Below, piece after piece: positions 49,196 through 61,107 of a stretch of 64,000 nucleotides of DNA. Source of the DNA: Macrothele yani (lineage: Eukaryota > Arthropoda > Arachnida > Araneae > Macrothelidae); contig CM077022.1 in the NCBI GenBank assembly GCA_039090855.1, positions 72,936,971 through 73,000,970 on the forward strand, given 5' to 3'. Both the position numbers and the translations under genes were made by a program. Every line of letters starts with the position of its first letter. Positions within the stretch are counted from its first letter, which is position 1. Under the pieces are notes generated by a model. That model searched no databases. It saw only the letters and a list, made by a program, of their open reading frames with translations, and was not told where the DNA came from.

Positions 49196-49369
49196 TATTC
49201 CTCAGTAGCAGGTAATTGTTGTGGGAATGCAAATTTTTTCCTCTTCTGTAATACTGCAAGTTGTGTATAGGTTAATTCCACTTGCAATAGATTCTGGAAA
49301 ACCTCAAAATCATTACAATATTCCTGAGGTCTTATCATATTGTCTAACAAATTATTCAATGTTTGGCAT

Positions 49370-50153
49370 TAGTTTGTCTTGTAGTGTGCATATGCCTTTG
49401 CACAATCTCGTCAATTTCCGTTAAAGATACATCCAAAAGATATTCCTTCCAAACTGCTCCATATATGAATCATACATAAGATTCTTCCGCAAATTCGTGG
49501 AATTCCGCTTTTTTCGGCATCGTTTTGGTCATCCTCGAGGCCATTGCAAAAATGAAGAGAAATTTTTAAGGATTTTTAGGGGGGTTGGGGGTGTTCTATA
49601 GAAAAATCCTTGAAAAAGCGAGATTCCGCTTTTTTGTGGAGTAAAAGAACTAAGCGCTTTCCAGCTGAAAGCTTTGTTTTTGGAGTAGGCGCTGGGGCGC
49701 AAGAAGAACTGTTGGAGGGTGGAATCAGGAACTCAATTCGTTTATTGCTGTCAACAATGGATGGGATGTCACTTGAGCATCGCAGCACGAAGGGTTGAAG
49801 CTCCGCCTACTTCGTCTTTTAGGGAAACTGCTGCAGCCAACGAAAACAGCCTTTCCGTGGCTTGCGGGAAATCACCACTCTATCATTGTGACGTCATGGC
49901 CAAGAACTCTCACTCTTGTAATTTGTGATGTACGCGAATGCGTTCCCGCTTTTCTGAGATTGTTCGAGAATCGAAGCTACCGTGAAACCTTTTCCTATGG
50001 AGGACGGACAGAGATGTCAATTGCCAACCATTACAGAATCTCCATAATTATTACGGATTTCCGGATTACGGATGACCAACGGAAAATTATGGATAATTCA
50101 GATTTTCACTGTTATTAAGAAAGTTAGTGGTTTTGTAATTAATCAATGTAAAA
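49370..50153. other. Sequence without a firm assignment
   Basis: Includes a G-rich run near 49580-49590, a segment with repeated AAATCCTTGAAAAAGCG-like words, and AT-rich text near 50030-50090 with several ATTACGGATT-like words. May be the 5' part of the hAT remnant that continues at 50809. Confidence 0.35.
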
Positions 50154-50763
50154 GCCTCTGAACAAAGTTTGTAACACAGCTCTTTGTTTCTTTTTTCTTT
50201 TTGCTTTTTTTCTGAGGTGGGGGAATTTGTTTTGCTTGTTTGAAAGAGCACAAAAAAAAAAAAAGCATGGTGCCAGGATTGCATAGGCCCCGCGTGCTGC
50301 TTTCGTCGTGGCTCGGGATTACGTCTGCCCGAAGCCTCTGAATAAAGTTCATAATGCAGCTCTTAGTTTCTTTTCTTAAATTCTTTCTTCTTCTCCTCCC
50401 CCCCCCTCAAGAGAAGGGGTTTGTTTTGCTTGTTTGAAAGTTATGTAGTTGCTTCTTTCGCCACGACCTGGGATTACGTTGGCTCGGACGTGCTTTTTTC
50501 GCTGTGGCCCGGGATTGTGCCGGCCCGATTCCTCTGAACCAAGTTCATGACACACCTCTTTGTTTCTTTTCTTTTTTTCTACGGAACAGGAATGTGTTTT
50601 GCTTGTTTGAAAATTTAGTGGAAAGAAAGCACTGTGCCTCCCTAGGATAACGTCGGCCCGAAGCCTCTGAACAAAGTTCGTGACGCAGCTTTCCATTTTT
50701 ATTTTTTATTTCTTTCTGAGGAGGAGGAATTTGTTTTGTTTGTTTGAAAGCTAAGTGGAAAGA
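50154..50763. repeat. Tandem repeat, 130-195-bp units, four copies
   Basis: Each unit starts GCCTCTGAACAAAGTTCGTGA (50154, 50334, 50530, 50663), has a T-rich stretch, AATTTGTTTTGCTTGTTTGA and ends near GGATTACGTCGGCCCGAA. Unit lengths differ through deletions. Confidence 0.9.
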
Positions 50764-50808
50764 ATGTGTCAGGGGGGGGGGTCTCAAAAACATGGCTAGA
50801 AACAAGAA

Positions 50809-52210
50809 TTGGGCAGGGAAAATCTCCCCACTTGCTTGACATGGATGGAGATTCACGTTACCATATTCAGAACGCAAGCAAAAAAATTTTGCAAACCATT
50901 TGAAGGTTACATTGAGAAATACTTTACTGACATCTTCAATGACTTTAAATGGTCTGCAGATCAACGTGAAGCCCTTGCTGAAATTTGTGAAATTATCAGG
51001 CTAAAATTCACTGAAATTAAGAACATGGTCCAACACAGGTGGATGTCATTCTATCATGGCATTAAACAGTTTAAGTATCCATGATGCCCTTTTGCTCCTG
51101 TATTATGGATTTGTGCAGTCTAATGAAAGATCAATATACATGGATGTCATAAACGAAATGTGTAAAGAAAAATATTAGTAAAGAAGGAAAGTTAAAATTC
51201 CAGGAGCTTTGGGAGAAATTACGGGAAAAAAAAAATCTAACAGAAGATGGAAGAAAGCGGAAATCTAGAATTATTTGCAAAATTATTTGAAAGCTCAAAG
51301 AAAACCTTGCTTATATTAAATTTTTATGTTGCTGCTCTACCGCTTTTGAAAAAAATATGTATGCTTATTTCAAACAAAGGAGCCATTAATTCATAAGGTT
51401 TTTGACAAGCAGAAGCAACTATTCTTGGATTTCTTAGCTTGTTTCTTAAAACAAGAGATACTGAAAGGCAAACCTGTGAAAGATTTGATGAGGCAAATCA
51501 AATGACATTGTGGTGAAATTTTTTTTTAAGCCAGGCTACTGAAACTTATATTCATTGTGCAAAATACATGCAAAAGACACTACCATTATGTAGTGATCTT
51601 TTAATGTACATATCAGCTATTGATCCTTCTGCAAGGGGACATAATATAACTTTAAAAAAGACTGAAAAAACTTCTACAGTTCCTTACCAAATATATTGAA
51701 TTCAGAGAAAATGGAAAGCTATATACTCTGGAAATTCACCAGTATCAGGTTGATTAACGACTTCCATCTCTTGTTGATGAAGTTGGAAACTTTGTAAAAA
51801 TTGATGCGTGGTGGACAAAGGTGTTTAACCTCTCCAAGTACACTAAGTTATCTAAAATAGTAAAAGCCTTGATATGCTTTCATGGTCCACAGGTTGAAAG
51901 TTCTTTCAGCATGATGGTTGAAATCATAGATATAAAATCAGGAAGAATGAACATTGAAACCTATTCAGCTATACAAACTGTGAAGTATAAACTTAAAGCA
52001 CAGGGTAAGTCTGCAGTTAATTTCTTTAGTAAAGAAATTTTTTTGCAAGAAACAGTTGATGCTAACCTCTGCCAAAATCTTAGGACATAAAAAAAAATGG
52101 TTACACCAAAGAAATTGAGAAGAAAAGAAAAGCAATTATCAGCAAAAAAAAAAAAAAAAAGTTAGCAGTGGATGCTGTTCAGCTGCAGAGTCAACATAAA
52201 ATAAATATGG
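50809..52210 (+). pseudogene. hAT-type transposase remnant with C-terminal dimerisation domain
   Basis: An open stretch at 50809-51084 (NMVQHRWMSFYHGIKQ) resembles the region in which hAT-like proteins mention target RW motifs. The open stretch 51821-52090 carries HGPQVESSFSMMVEIIDIKS and YSAIQTVKYKLKAQGKSAV, the C-terminal block of one hAT lineage. Between them frames are broken. It overlaps no other element and follows the minisatellite directly. Confidence 0.65.
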
Positions 52211-53100
52211 CCGTGTAGCTTGTTGAGAAAAAAGCCAGGCTTGCTCACAAGAGGAAACTCTAACTGTTGTGCAAGCAAGTACAACAAAAAAGGGCAAAAT
52301 ATCTTTGAAGCAACCTGTTTAAAAACCATAGCACTTCTAGTCATTTTTTTTACATTTGCACACATATTCAAATATATATTACAATACATATTCCAATTAA
52401 TAAGAATCTGTGAATTTAATTTATTTCCACACACATGACTCTTGGGACACATTTCACTTCTGAAAAATTTGATACATTAGAGTGCTACTAAGCCAAGACT
52501 TATCTCTTGTACTATGATGTTTGACCAAAACTAATCTGTGGATATGTTTCTAATTCTTTCAAGTTTCTAATTGCTTGACTAAATGCACAAACTTTCTTAG
52601 ACAAATACTTTTTACCTCAGGATTTAGCTAGTAAAGATTTACATGTAAGTTTTAAATCTGATTTTTAAAAATATTTCATTTTATTTTGTTCTGAATTCCC
52701 TACTTTTCTATTGTGAATATAATAATGTGCTTCACTTTAATATTTACTTACATAATTTACAGAAAATAATTCCATATGGCTTGTGCAATCTTAAATATTG
52801 TATATGCTGTATTTGAATTTGCTCACACCGCACATTTGCGTGTGCCAATTTTCCACCCAGTTAAAAAGTTCAGCTTTTTTTTGTCGTCGGCCGGTCTCAT
52901 GTATGATGAATTCGGATTTTGAATGCAAATCATACCAGCAATGCAATAGTTCAGCTGGAATAGTATATATATGAGCCTACGCTTTTGAACAATCTCAGCG
53001 GTCACATGTTTCAATTGGCAAGTATTTAATATCTTATTGTCTTTTATGACTCAAGGTATGTTTTTTATTTTAAGGTAATTGGATATTATACCAAAATCGC
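52211..53100. other. AT-rich sequence, no recognised element
   Basis: No supported coding or repeat signal. Confidence 0.5.
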
Positions 53101-53120
53101 AACATGTCACCATGTGTCTT

Positions 53121-54081
53121 GACACATAACGCTAGGTAGCTGACTAGCGGGTAAAACAACGGCTTGCTGAAGATGTCGAGGCGACTGGACGAAAACGTTC
53201 CAAGGTCAGCTTGCTGGCTGGCAGGGGTGGATGTTTGCATTCTTGCATAGTATGTACTTCAATTCAAGTGTGTTTTGATAAAGCGTTTTAGCGGTAGGGC
53301 GTGGTTATTCTAGGCATATGTGCAGTTGAATTTACTGTGTTTTTTGGGTTGCAAAAGTTTTTTTTTGTTGTTGATATTATTGCATCAGTTTGTACATAGT
53401 CCTTGTTTGGTATGGTGTATTGTGTTGATATTTCAAAGATAGTTGAAGTTTCTAAATGGTTTTTTATGTGCACTTATTAGTGTGAATTTTAAGGTCTTCA
53501 TAGTATGTGGCATTTTTGAAGAACATGGTTTATGCAAATTTTCCAGTGTCAATGAAGACAGGTTATCTAACTTCGTAAAAGTTTAGGTTGAGTTCTCAAG
53601 GCTTTCATTAATTGGTTTTTAAATTGTGCATACAGTTTTTATACTATTTTTAATTTGTGTAAAATGTTTTTGGTTCGTGTGGTTTAATGTGTTTGGTAGT
53701 TCAAAGTCGCAATGAAGTATTTTGGGAGTTTTCAGTTGCTGTTTGAACGTGTCTTACGTTTCTGTAATAATTTAAGTTGTTGGTGATATGAAGTAGTGGC
53801 GGATATCAAAGAGGTTTAATTGATTGTGAATTCTATTGTTGTACATATGTTTTTAAAGTTGAATTCATCAGATATTAATGCATTTTGGAGCTGAGTAAAT
53901 TTACGATAGTAAAATGTGGGACAGCAGGTTATTTTCAGCTTAATATTGCTGCATAGGAATTATAATCAGGCATCTATCCTCTCGTCCAGCAAGAAGATAA
54001 TAAAGAAAATTCTACGTGCCTGAAATGTAAAGTAAGAAGTTGAACAATGGGCTGCGTTATCTATGTAAGTAGTGTCGTTGT
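53121..54081 (+). repeat. Right inverted arm of the Penelope-like complex
   Basis: Inverse of 44812-45768, about 960 bp, moderately diverged. No PLE coding sequence adjoins it on the inner side; a hAT remnant and minisatellite fill the space to 49370. Confidence 0.88.
53167..53194 (+). ncRNA. Second hammerhead-like core
   Basis: CTGAAGA (53167-53173) and GAAA (53191-53194) with TGTCGAGGCGACTGGAC between. The stem is weaker than in the left arm because GTCC became GTCG. Confidence 0.45.
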
Positions 54082-54124
54082 TTTTATGTATTTTTGAAAA
54101 ATGATTTACATATATTTGTAAAAA

Positions 54125-54495
54125 TTTGATAAACCTGGTAAAATGCACTCAATGGAACATTACTTAGCTGTTTACAAAGCACCTAGCCTCGGGCCTTTTT
54201 TTTTAGAAGATATTAAATTACAACCTAGATATTTGGTATTTGTAAACATTTTATAAAACCTAATAAAAAGCACTCAATGAATCATTTCTCAACTCTTTAC
54301 AAGACACCTAGACCACAGATCTTTTTAGAAGATTTTAAATTACAACCTCAATATTTGGTGTTTGTAAACATCTTATAAAACCTAATAGGCCTTCAGCAAA
54401 TCATTTCTCACCTCTTTGCAAATCACCTAAGCCGCAGGCCTTTTTTATATGTTAAGTTTACAACCTCAATGGTTGGTATTTGTAAACATGTTATT
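54125..54495. repeat. ~123-bp tandem repeat, three copies
   Basis: Units beginning ATAAAACCTAATAAAAAGCA occur at about 54129, 54254 and 54376, each with CACCTAG, AGAAGAT, AAATTACAACCTCAATATTT and GGTATTTGTAAACAT. The next Tc1-like element is inserted at the end of the third unit. Confidence 0.9.
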
Positions 54496-54496
54496 A

Positions 54497-55693
54497 CACA
54501 GTCGAGTCACATTGTGACCACCTCCTACTTTTGACGTCAACATCGCGTAGCCAATGAAAGAAAGCACGTGTGTGAGCTAGCTTGGAGATTATATAAGGTG
54601 TGCTTGTAGGCATTCTGAAAACATATCACTCGTTGCTGTCATGGATAAAAGGAGCGATTTATCAGATTTGAAAAAAGGGATGATTATCGGCTTTTGGGCC
54701 AAGGGTGGCAGTATTTCTGAAACAGCGCACTTTGTGAACTGTTCGCGTGCTGCTGTGGTTAGAGTGTATCATGATTGGAGAAATGGCACCATAGCGAATA
54801 AGCGATGTGGAAACTGTGGAGCACCTCATGCCATTGATGCGAGAGGTGAATGTCGGCTTCGAAGGTGGGTGAAGGCGGATTGACACGCTACAGTGGAGCA
54901 ACTCACTGGCCAAATGCAGGGGGCTACCGGAAGTGTTTCTAAAATGACAGTTCAGCGAACCCTGCTGCGTATGGGGCTCCAATGCAGACGGATGATCACT
55001 GCACCTATGCTAATGAAGGTGCATCAGCAGAAAAGGCTTACATTTGCATGGTAGTATCGGAATTGGACCTCCACTGATTGGCAAAGGATTGCCTTCTCCA
55101 ATGAGTCACGTTTTATGCTTCATCGAACAGATGGACGTTGGCATATAAGGAGAGAATCATGTGAAAACAAAAACGGTCTTCAACCATTGCCGGAAGAACA
55201 CAAGCTGGTGGGGGCAGCATTATGGTCTGAAGAATGTTTTGGTGGCATTCCCTAGGTCCACTCATACCTGTGGAAGTCACTAGGGACTGAGTTCGTTATG
55301 AATCCATCCTTGCGGACCACTTACACCCATACATGCTGATGGTCTTCCCTGTGGCGGATGGGATCTTCCAGCATGACAATGCAATGTGTCACACAGTTAG
55401 AAATGTCAGAGAGTGGATAGAAGAGCACGGTGAAGACTTCAAAGTACTTCCCTGGCTCCCTAATTCCGAGCATCTGTGGGACCACCTCGATTGTGTTGTT
55501 CGCTCTAATGATCCTCCACCAGGCACCCTCCAGCAGCTGTCAGATGCACTGTAGTAAGCATGGCTCCACATACCTGTGAACACTTCCTAGCCCCTAATTG
55601 AGTCACTCGTATCTCATCTAGCTGCTGTCTGCGCTGCACACAGCGGTTACTCTGGATATTAGCTGGTAGTCACAATTATGTGACTCGACCATG
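54497..55693 (+). mobile_element. Tc1-like element, 1197 bp with TIRs, inactive
   Basis: Ends CACAGTCGAGTCACATTGTG and, inverted, CATGGTCGAGTCACATAATT, with TA on both sides. Transposase from 54641: MDKRSDLSDLKKGMIIGFWA, SISETAHFVNCSRAAVVRVY, then after stops MTVQRTLLRMGLQCRR, AFSNESRF (first Asp changed to Asn), FQHDNAMCHTVRN and WLPNSEHLWDHL. The usual SPDLNPIE text is shortened, leaving NSEHLWD. Two of the catalytic positions are thus altered, and several stops occur. Confidence 0.9.
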
Positions 55694-55695
55694 TA

Positions 55696-56445
55696 TGTGC
55701 ACATTGCCCCATTTTTTATTCGATAATGTAATGTTCTGATACCAGAAACATAAACTTTATTTTCTGAATGCGCAATCCAAGTGAAATGTCTTTAAGAAAA
55801 AAATTGAGTGGTTAACCAATTAGAAGCAAAGTTATGTTTTTTTGTTTTTTATGTTGGTACGGTTGGCTTGAACATGTACACTCTTGGTCAGAGTTACGAC
55901 AAGTACCCTAAATATTTAGTGGGTCATTATTCAGGATCTACTGGGCCAGTTCAAGTGAAACATTCACACAATGCATGCCTTGGCTGCATAATACTTATAC
56001 CAATTTTCATTGAAATTGGAGACTGGTGGATGTCATGCCCTGGATAATTTGATGTGGACTGACCCAGTTGCAATTGTTGTCATTCGTTTTAACAAATGAC
56101 TGTTGATTACCCTGCAGTGCCAGTTTCATTAATTTTAGTGTTATAATATTAATTTTTCTTCCTCAAAATTTGATGTTGCTTTCTTCTTTTTTGTAGTGTT
56201 GAACAATGATAGTTGTGTGTTTTGTTCCCAGTTTTTCATGTATGCAGCCCTAAATATGTGTGTCACTCTCAAAAACCCTTGAAATATCTGTAAAATAAGC
56301 ACATGCTCTAAATGTGCATACATACATCCTCTTCATACTATAGATGTAGGAGCTCTTACCTTTTGTTTAAAATTTGGTACCTTATGAACTCCTGCTTTAT
56401 TAAAAACTTCAACGTTTAGTTGTTTCTAAGATCATTTGCTTAGTA
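55696..56445. other. Sequence without a recognised element
   Basis: The open stretch 55808-56047 (+) has no family signal. Confidence 0.45.
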
Positions 56446-57480
56446 TTGGGGGAACTGGAAAGTAATGTTGCTTTTGGAAAAGAAGAGAAACACTGTAACA
56501 GAAGAAATTTATTTCTTAATCAATTATTATCGATCACACTTGCCCATAATGTTGTCTTTATAAAAGGCGTTGGCTGTGATGCAAAGAAGTCTGAGAGCCC
56601 CGTTTTGACATCAATATTGTGGAATATTTTCCCATTAAAAAAGTGCCACAGAGGTCTGAACAAATGGTAATCAGATGGTGTAATGTCAGGGGAATAGGGG
56701 GGATGAGGCATAACTTCCCAGCCCAAACCTCTGATCGTCTGCTGGGTCCGTCTTGCCTTGTGAGGTCTCGCGTTGTCATGCTGGAGGATGACACCTTTTC
56801 TGTTGACCAGTGCTGGATGTTTTACAGTAAAAGCTTGCTTCAAACGGTCCAGTTGATGACAATAGAGGTCTGCCGTTAGGGTCTGTCTGGGTTGCAAGAG
56901 CTCAAAGTGAGCTATGCCAGCGGTAGTCCACCAAACACTGAGCAAAACCTTTTTGGGGAGTAGGCCTGGTTTTGGCGTAGGAACTGGTGTCTGACCTGGA
57001 GAACGCCACTGGTTTTTGCATTTGTTGTTCACGTAAAGAACCCACTTTTCATTTCCAGTGACAATTCGATGAAGAAATGTATCTTTTACCTGTCGGCTGA
57101 GCAAAGAGTTGCAGATGGTGGAATGCTGGACTTTGTTGTCAGGTGAATGTTGGTGTGGGACCCAAACTCCTTGTCAATAGACCTTCCCTATCTGTTGCAG
57201 GTGCTCTTGAACAGTAGACCATGATGCATTTAAGATGTTGGGATAATTCATCAATGGTTTGGCGCAGATCTGCCTCAACGGTTGCATGTAGCAGGCCATT
57301 CATTGTCCAGCTCCATGGGCTTTCCTGCCCGACCGGAATTGAGTGAACCAACGTTGGCACTTATGGATATTGAATGCATTCGGATAAACAGTGCAAATGT
57401 TATTGGTGGGCACGGTTGCATTGTTCCCCTTGGGAAATCCGTACAGCATACCATGACAAATGTGGCTCTCCTCGAGTTTT
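56446..57480 (-). mobile_element. mariner element (DD34D), decayed N-terminal half
   Basis: The minus strand 57104-56520 is open: FLHRIVTGNEKWVLYVNNKC, SVWWTTAGIAHFELL, VILQHDNARPHKARRT, then HPPYSPDITPSDYHLFRPLW. Exactly 34 residues separate the second and third Asp; the first lies in TGNEKW, where Asp is replaced by Asn. The N-terminal half (57480-57140) is frame-shifted. The end at 56446 reads TTGGGGGAACTGGAAAGTAA; the other end is not clear. Confidence 0.88.
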
Positions 57481-57558
57481 AGTCATTCATTTTGTTCTGC
57501 AAATCTGGAAGACAAAAACACCTTCATAAGTTAAAGGCAAATAGTTCATTCACTTGTA

Positions 57559-58232
57559 CATGGTTCGTACGCTCCTTGAAAACCTTGAAAAGTGCTTGAA
57601 AAATAAAAGTTCATTTTCAAGTCCTTGAAAGTACTTGAAAAAGTTTAAGACTCTGCAAATAGTACTTGAAAAAAACAAGTTTTGTTGTTTTAGTGATGAT
57701 ATGAAACAGCATGTGTAAAATACGAATAATTATTTGTGTTAAAAAGTTGTATAGGAGATTTCTGTGTAGTAAGAACACCAAGCTGATCAAATAGTGCAGA
57801 ACTTGTGTTCAATTCAGGGAAGGGCATGGAGAGCTGGTAACTTGGCTATGATATTACTATGGAGTAAAAATGTCAGCCATGAGAGTAAAACAAGTGGAAT
57901 GACGTATTCACGAATCTTGATTGGTTTCTGTTGACTGGGGTTAGGGATGCGTCCTTGCCGGAGGGTAAATACGAAAATATTGTTCCCTTTCAAAATATCT
58001 CGCAAAATAAGATGATTTAAAAAACATCAAAATAGAGGGGCAATTCAAAGTTAATAAAATGAACCGGCAGGAGATAATGGGCAGGTAATTAAAGGTATGC
58101 CCGTCCTAGCTAAGTTTAATGGTTTGAACTTGCTAAAATACCTACTTACTGACCGACCGACAGCACACACATAAGATAATTTTGTTTTAAAAAGTGCTTG
58201 AATTTATTTTGCTTAGAAGAGTACGAACCTTG
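57559..58232. mobile_element. Non-autonomous DNA element with CATGGTTCGTAC ends, 674 bp
   Basis: The left end CATGGTTCGTACGCT and inverted right end CAAGGTTCGTACTCT match at 13 of 15 positions. Both are bordered by TTGTA (57554-57558, 58233-58237). The interior has repeated CTTGAAAA words and no coding capacity. A second, truncated copy is at 5394-5785. Confidence 0.82.
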
Positions 58233-58237
58233 TTGTA

Positions 58238-58727
58238 CATACACTTACTTTACATTGAACGTACATAAACACCTCACAACTGCTCCCCAAACTTAGCCCC
58301 CCCCAAACGAAATTACTTTCTGGTCCCCTCCAATATTTGTAACATTTTTCACTGAAGTTAGTGTCCCCCTTTTTTTTTTTTTTTTCTTGTCTTTACAGAT
58401 CTAGAGTTTTTGCAATTAGTAGGTTTTCAAGATTAGATCACAAAATTTTAGTTTTTCTTCTCTTATATCAGTTTTATGAACTCAGGTTGGTTTTCACTCT
58501 TGAATTAGTCTGTTGATCATTGAAATCAAATTTGCTTTCAAAAGCTAGTTTTTAACTTTTTCTTTATTTGAAGAGCATAAAATTAGTTTCAGAACAATGA
58601 AAAAATATCATGGTTATTAACAAAGAAAAAAATCTCACAATTGCATGGCAAGCATGCTGGCATAGAAATGCCATTATTTAACTGTAATTTGAATTTAGTT
58701 TGGTTGATGTTCGCAGAATGGTATTTA
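58238..58727. other. Sequence without a recognised element
   Basis: AT-rich with a poly-T run at 58371-58385. Confidence 0.5.
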
Positions 58728-61064
58728 TATATATATCATCATCATCATTTTCAACCATTATCAATCCACTGCTGGACGAAGGTCTCCCCAAGTTTCCTCC
58801 ACAACGGTCTGTCTTGTGCCAGTCTCCTCCATGTCACTCCCGCATACTTTCGAATTTCATCCACCCATCTTCCATGTGGTCTTCTTCTGGATCTTTTCCT
58901 GTCCCTTGGAATCCAATCTAAAATTTCGGCTGTCCATCGATGGTCTGTCCTTCTGGCAGTATGTCCAGCCCATTGCCATTTCAGGGATTTAACTCTGATC
59001 ATGATGTCTTCCACTCTTGTCATTTTTCGGATCCACGAGTTCCTCTTCTTATCTCTCCTGGTTACACCAAGCATGCACCTCTCCATGCTCCTTTGAGTTG
59101 TCTGCAGCCTTTGTATGTCTCTTTTAGCTAAGGTCCACGTCTCTGCACCATACGTAAGCACTGGAAGGATGCATTGATCAAACACTTTTCTTTTAAGACA
59201 TAATGGCATATTGCTCTTGAAAATTATGCTGTTTCTTCCAAAAGCTCTCCAGGCAAGTTTTGTACGCCGATTAATTTCTTCACCAATGTGACCCTCACTT
59301 GATATCTGCTGTCCAAGATAAACGTACGTGTCTGTTATCTCCAGCTTTTCTCCATCAATCGATAAATCTTCATTTCTTGTAAAGGCATTGTACATCACTT
59401 TTGTCTTCTGAAAGTTCATTTTTAATCCCACTTCTTTACTCTTGTCAGCAAGTTCCTGGATCATACTCTGTAGCTCTGATGGGGTAGTTGCAAAAATGAC
59501 TGTCATCAGCAAAACGAAGGTGGGTTAGATAATCTCCATTAATCTTTATCCCTTTGTTTTCCCAGTTCAGTGATTGAAAGACATTTTCCAATGTGGCATT
59601 AAAGAGCTTCGGAGATATGGTGTCACCTTGTCTCACTCCTTTTCCAATTTTTATGTGTGTTGTATTTTCAAACAGCCGAATCTTTGCACTTGCATTTTCA
59701 TAGATGTTATTAATAATATTAATGTATGCATCTTCAATACCGCAGGATTTCAGAGCCATTGCAACTGCTGATTGTTTCACCGAATCAAAGGCTTTTTCAT
59801 AATCGATAAAAGCCATGCACAATGGAAGTTCATATTCCCTCGCTCTTTCAATTAGTTCTCTCAGTACGTGGATATGATCTATTGTGCTGTAGCCACTCCT
59901 GAATCCAGCTTGTTCTCTCGGTTGAGCCATGTCCAGTGTCACCTTCAAGCGGTGTGAAAGAACTTTAGTGAAGATTTTATAAACCACTGATAGGAGGCTG
60001 ATAGGTCTGTAGTTCCTGAGATCCTCAATGTCACCTTTTTTATGTAGCAAGATCATTGTAGCGTTGTTCCAATCCTCAGAAATTTTCCCTTCATTAAGGC
60101 ATCGAGTGAAAATGTGGGCGAGTACTGTTTCGATTTCTCCACTTGCTTCTTGTATGATGTCTACAGTAATTCCATCTTCTCCTGGAGCTTTTCCCCGCTT
60201 CATGTTCTTGATTGCATGTGCGACTTCTGCTGGAAGGACTGGAAGAACTCTGGTACTAGTACCTTTCATGATGTCTGGAGTACATGTATCATCCCTTTCA
60301 TATAATTTGGAGTAGAAATCTTTCACTCTTGTCAAAATTTCACCTCTATTTCTTGTTACAGAACCATCTTCTTTTCTCAGTGCCATAATCTGTTTTTTCC
60401 CCCTTACTGAGATGTCCCTTTGCTATCTTTAGGCTTTGGTTGTTTTCAATTGCTTTCCTTACTAGTTCACAGTTGAATTTCCTTACGTCTTCAGTGATAG
60501 TTTTTCGTACTGTCTTGCATAGCTCTATATATTCCACTTTGGAAGTCACATCTTCTTTAGTTGTCCTCATCACTCTTCTTTTTTGCATCAACATTTTGGT
60601 TTTTCCTGATAATTTGTTCACATGCAATTTGTTCTTAGACCCAGCTAATTTTGTTGCTGTTTCCATAAGAGCTTTGGTTACTTTTCTGTTAACTTCAGAA
60701 ATATCCACTTCTTCCGATGTTAGGCCTTCTAAAGCAGAGAATCTGTTCTTCAGTTCCAATTTGAAGGTATTATGGTGTTTTTTAAGGTTGGTTATGTCAA
60801 TACATTTTGTTTGTCTTATGAGCTTGCTACGTTCGAGTTTAGTGTTGAGGTGCATCTTACATCTCACCAATCTATGGTCACTGCCTGTGTTGAACTTGTT
60901 TAGCACACTGCAGTCTTCTATGACGAATTTTTTGTTACACATAATAAAATCAATTTCACTTGTCGTCCCATTTGGATGTCTCCATGTCCATTTCCTGTGT
61001 GGCTTTTTCTTGAAAAAAGAGCTCAAGATGAAAAACCCTTCTGCCTCTGCAAACTCTACGAGAG

Positions 61065-61065
<1 letters not shown>
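58728..61065 (-). mobile_element. RTE-type LINE, copy 1, 5' truncated, two frameshifts
   Basis: Minus strand: the endonuclease tail (GTTSEIDFIMCNKKFVIEDC, NTGSDHRLVRCKMHL) starts at 61026. One extra base in the T/C run near 60402-60413 shifts the frame. RT continues at 60386 (GKAPGEDGITVDIIQ, YRPISLLSVVYKIFTKVL, AFIDYEKAFDSV, GVRQGDTISPKLFNATLE, RFADD). A 2-base deletion at 59500 shifts it just after FADD; the C-terminus (LKWQWAGHTARRTDHRWTAE) follows to 58751. The 3' end is a short UTR with repeated ATGATG and then TATA. Confidence 0.93.

Positions 61066-61093
<28 letters not shown>
61065..61093. repeat. (TA)n tract at the RTE copy junction
   Basis: Joins the 5'-truncated end of copy 1 to the ATGATG 3' end of copy 2. 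A shorter version is at 58728-58736. Confidence 0.95.
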
Positions 61094-61095
<2 letters not shown>

Positions 61096-61107
61096 TCATC
61101 ATCATTG

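Larger units (their letters stand above)
46190..49359 (-). pseudogene. Penelope-like retroelement gene: RT plus GIY-YIG endonuclease, interrupted
   Basis: Minus strand, in order: N-terminal part MIRPQEYCNDFEVFQNLLQ to PATEE (49340-49200); a mariner insertion (47854-49195); then EDITNKIPAVDKNEVGFKLY, FCEADKSGQIVLLNLEEYN (47841-47437), MRLIVSKQRSPLIQLE (47473-47255), RT core GRPMGSPLSALYAEVIMEF and YCRYVDDIFILSKLNEVQ (47034-46792), and GVYEIP...YIGSTKNRLRVRLKQH (46330-46220), the GIY-YIG motif specific to Penelope-like elements. RT catalytic YVDD is intact. Shifts and a local palindrome at 47004-47053 break the frame. Confidence 0.9.
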
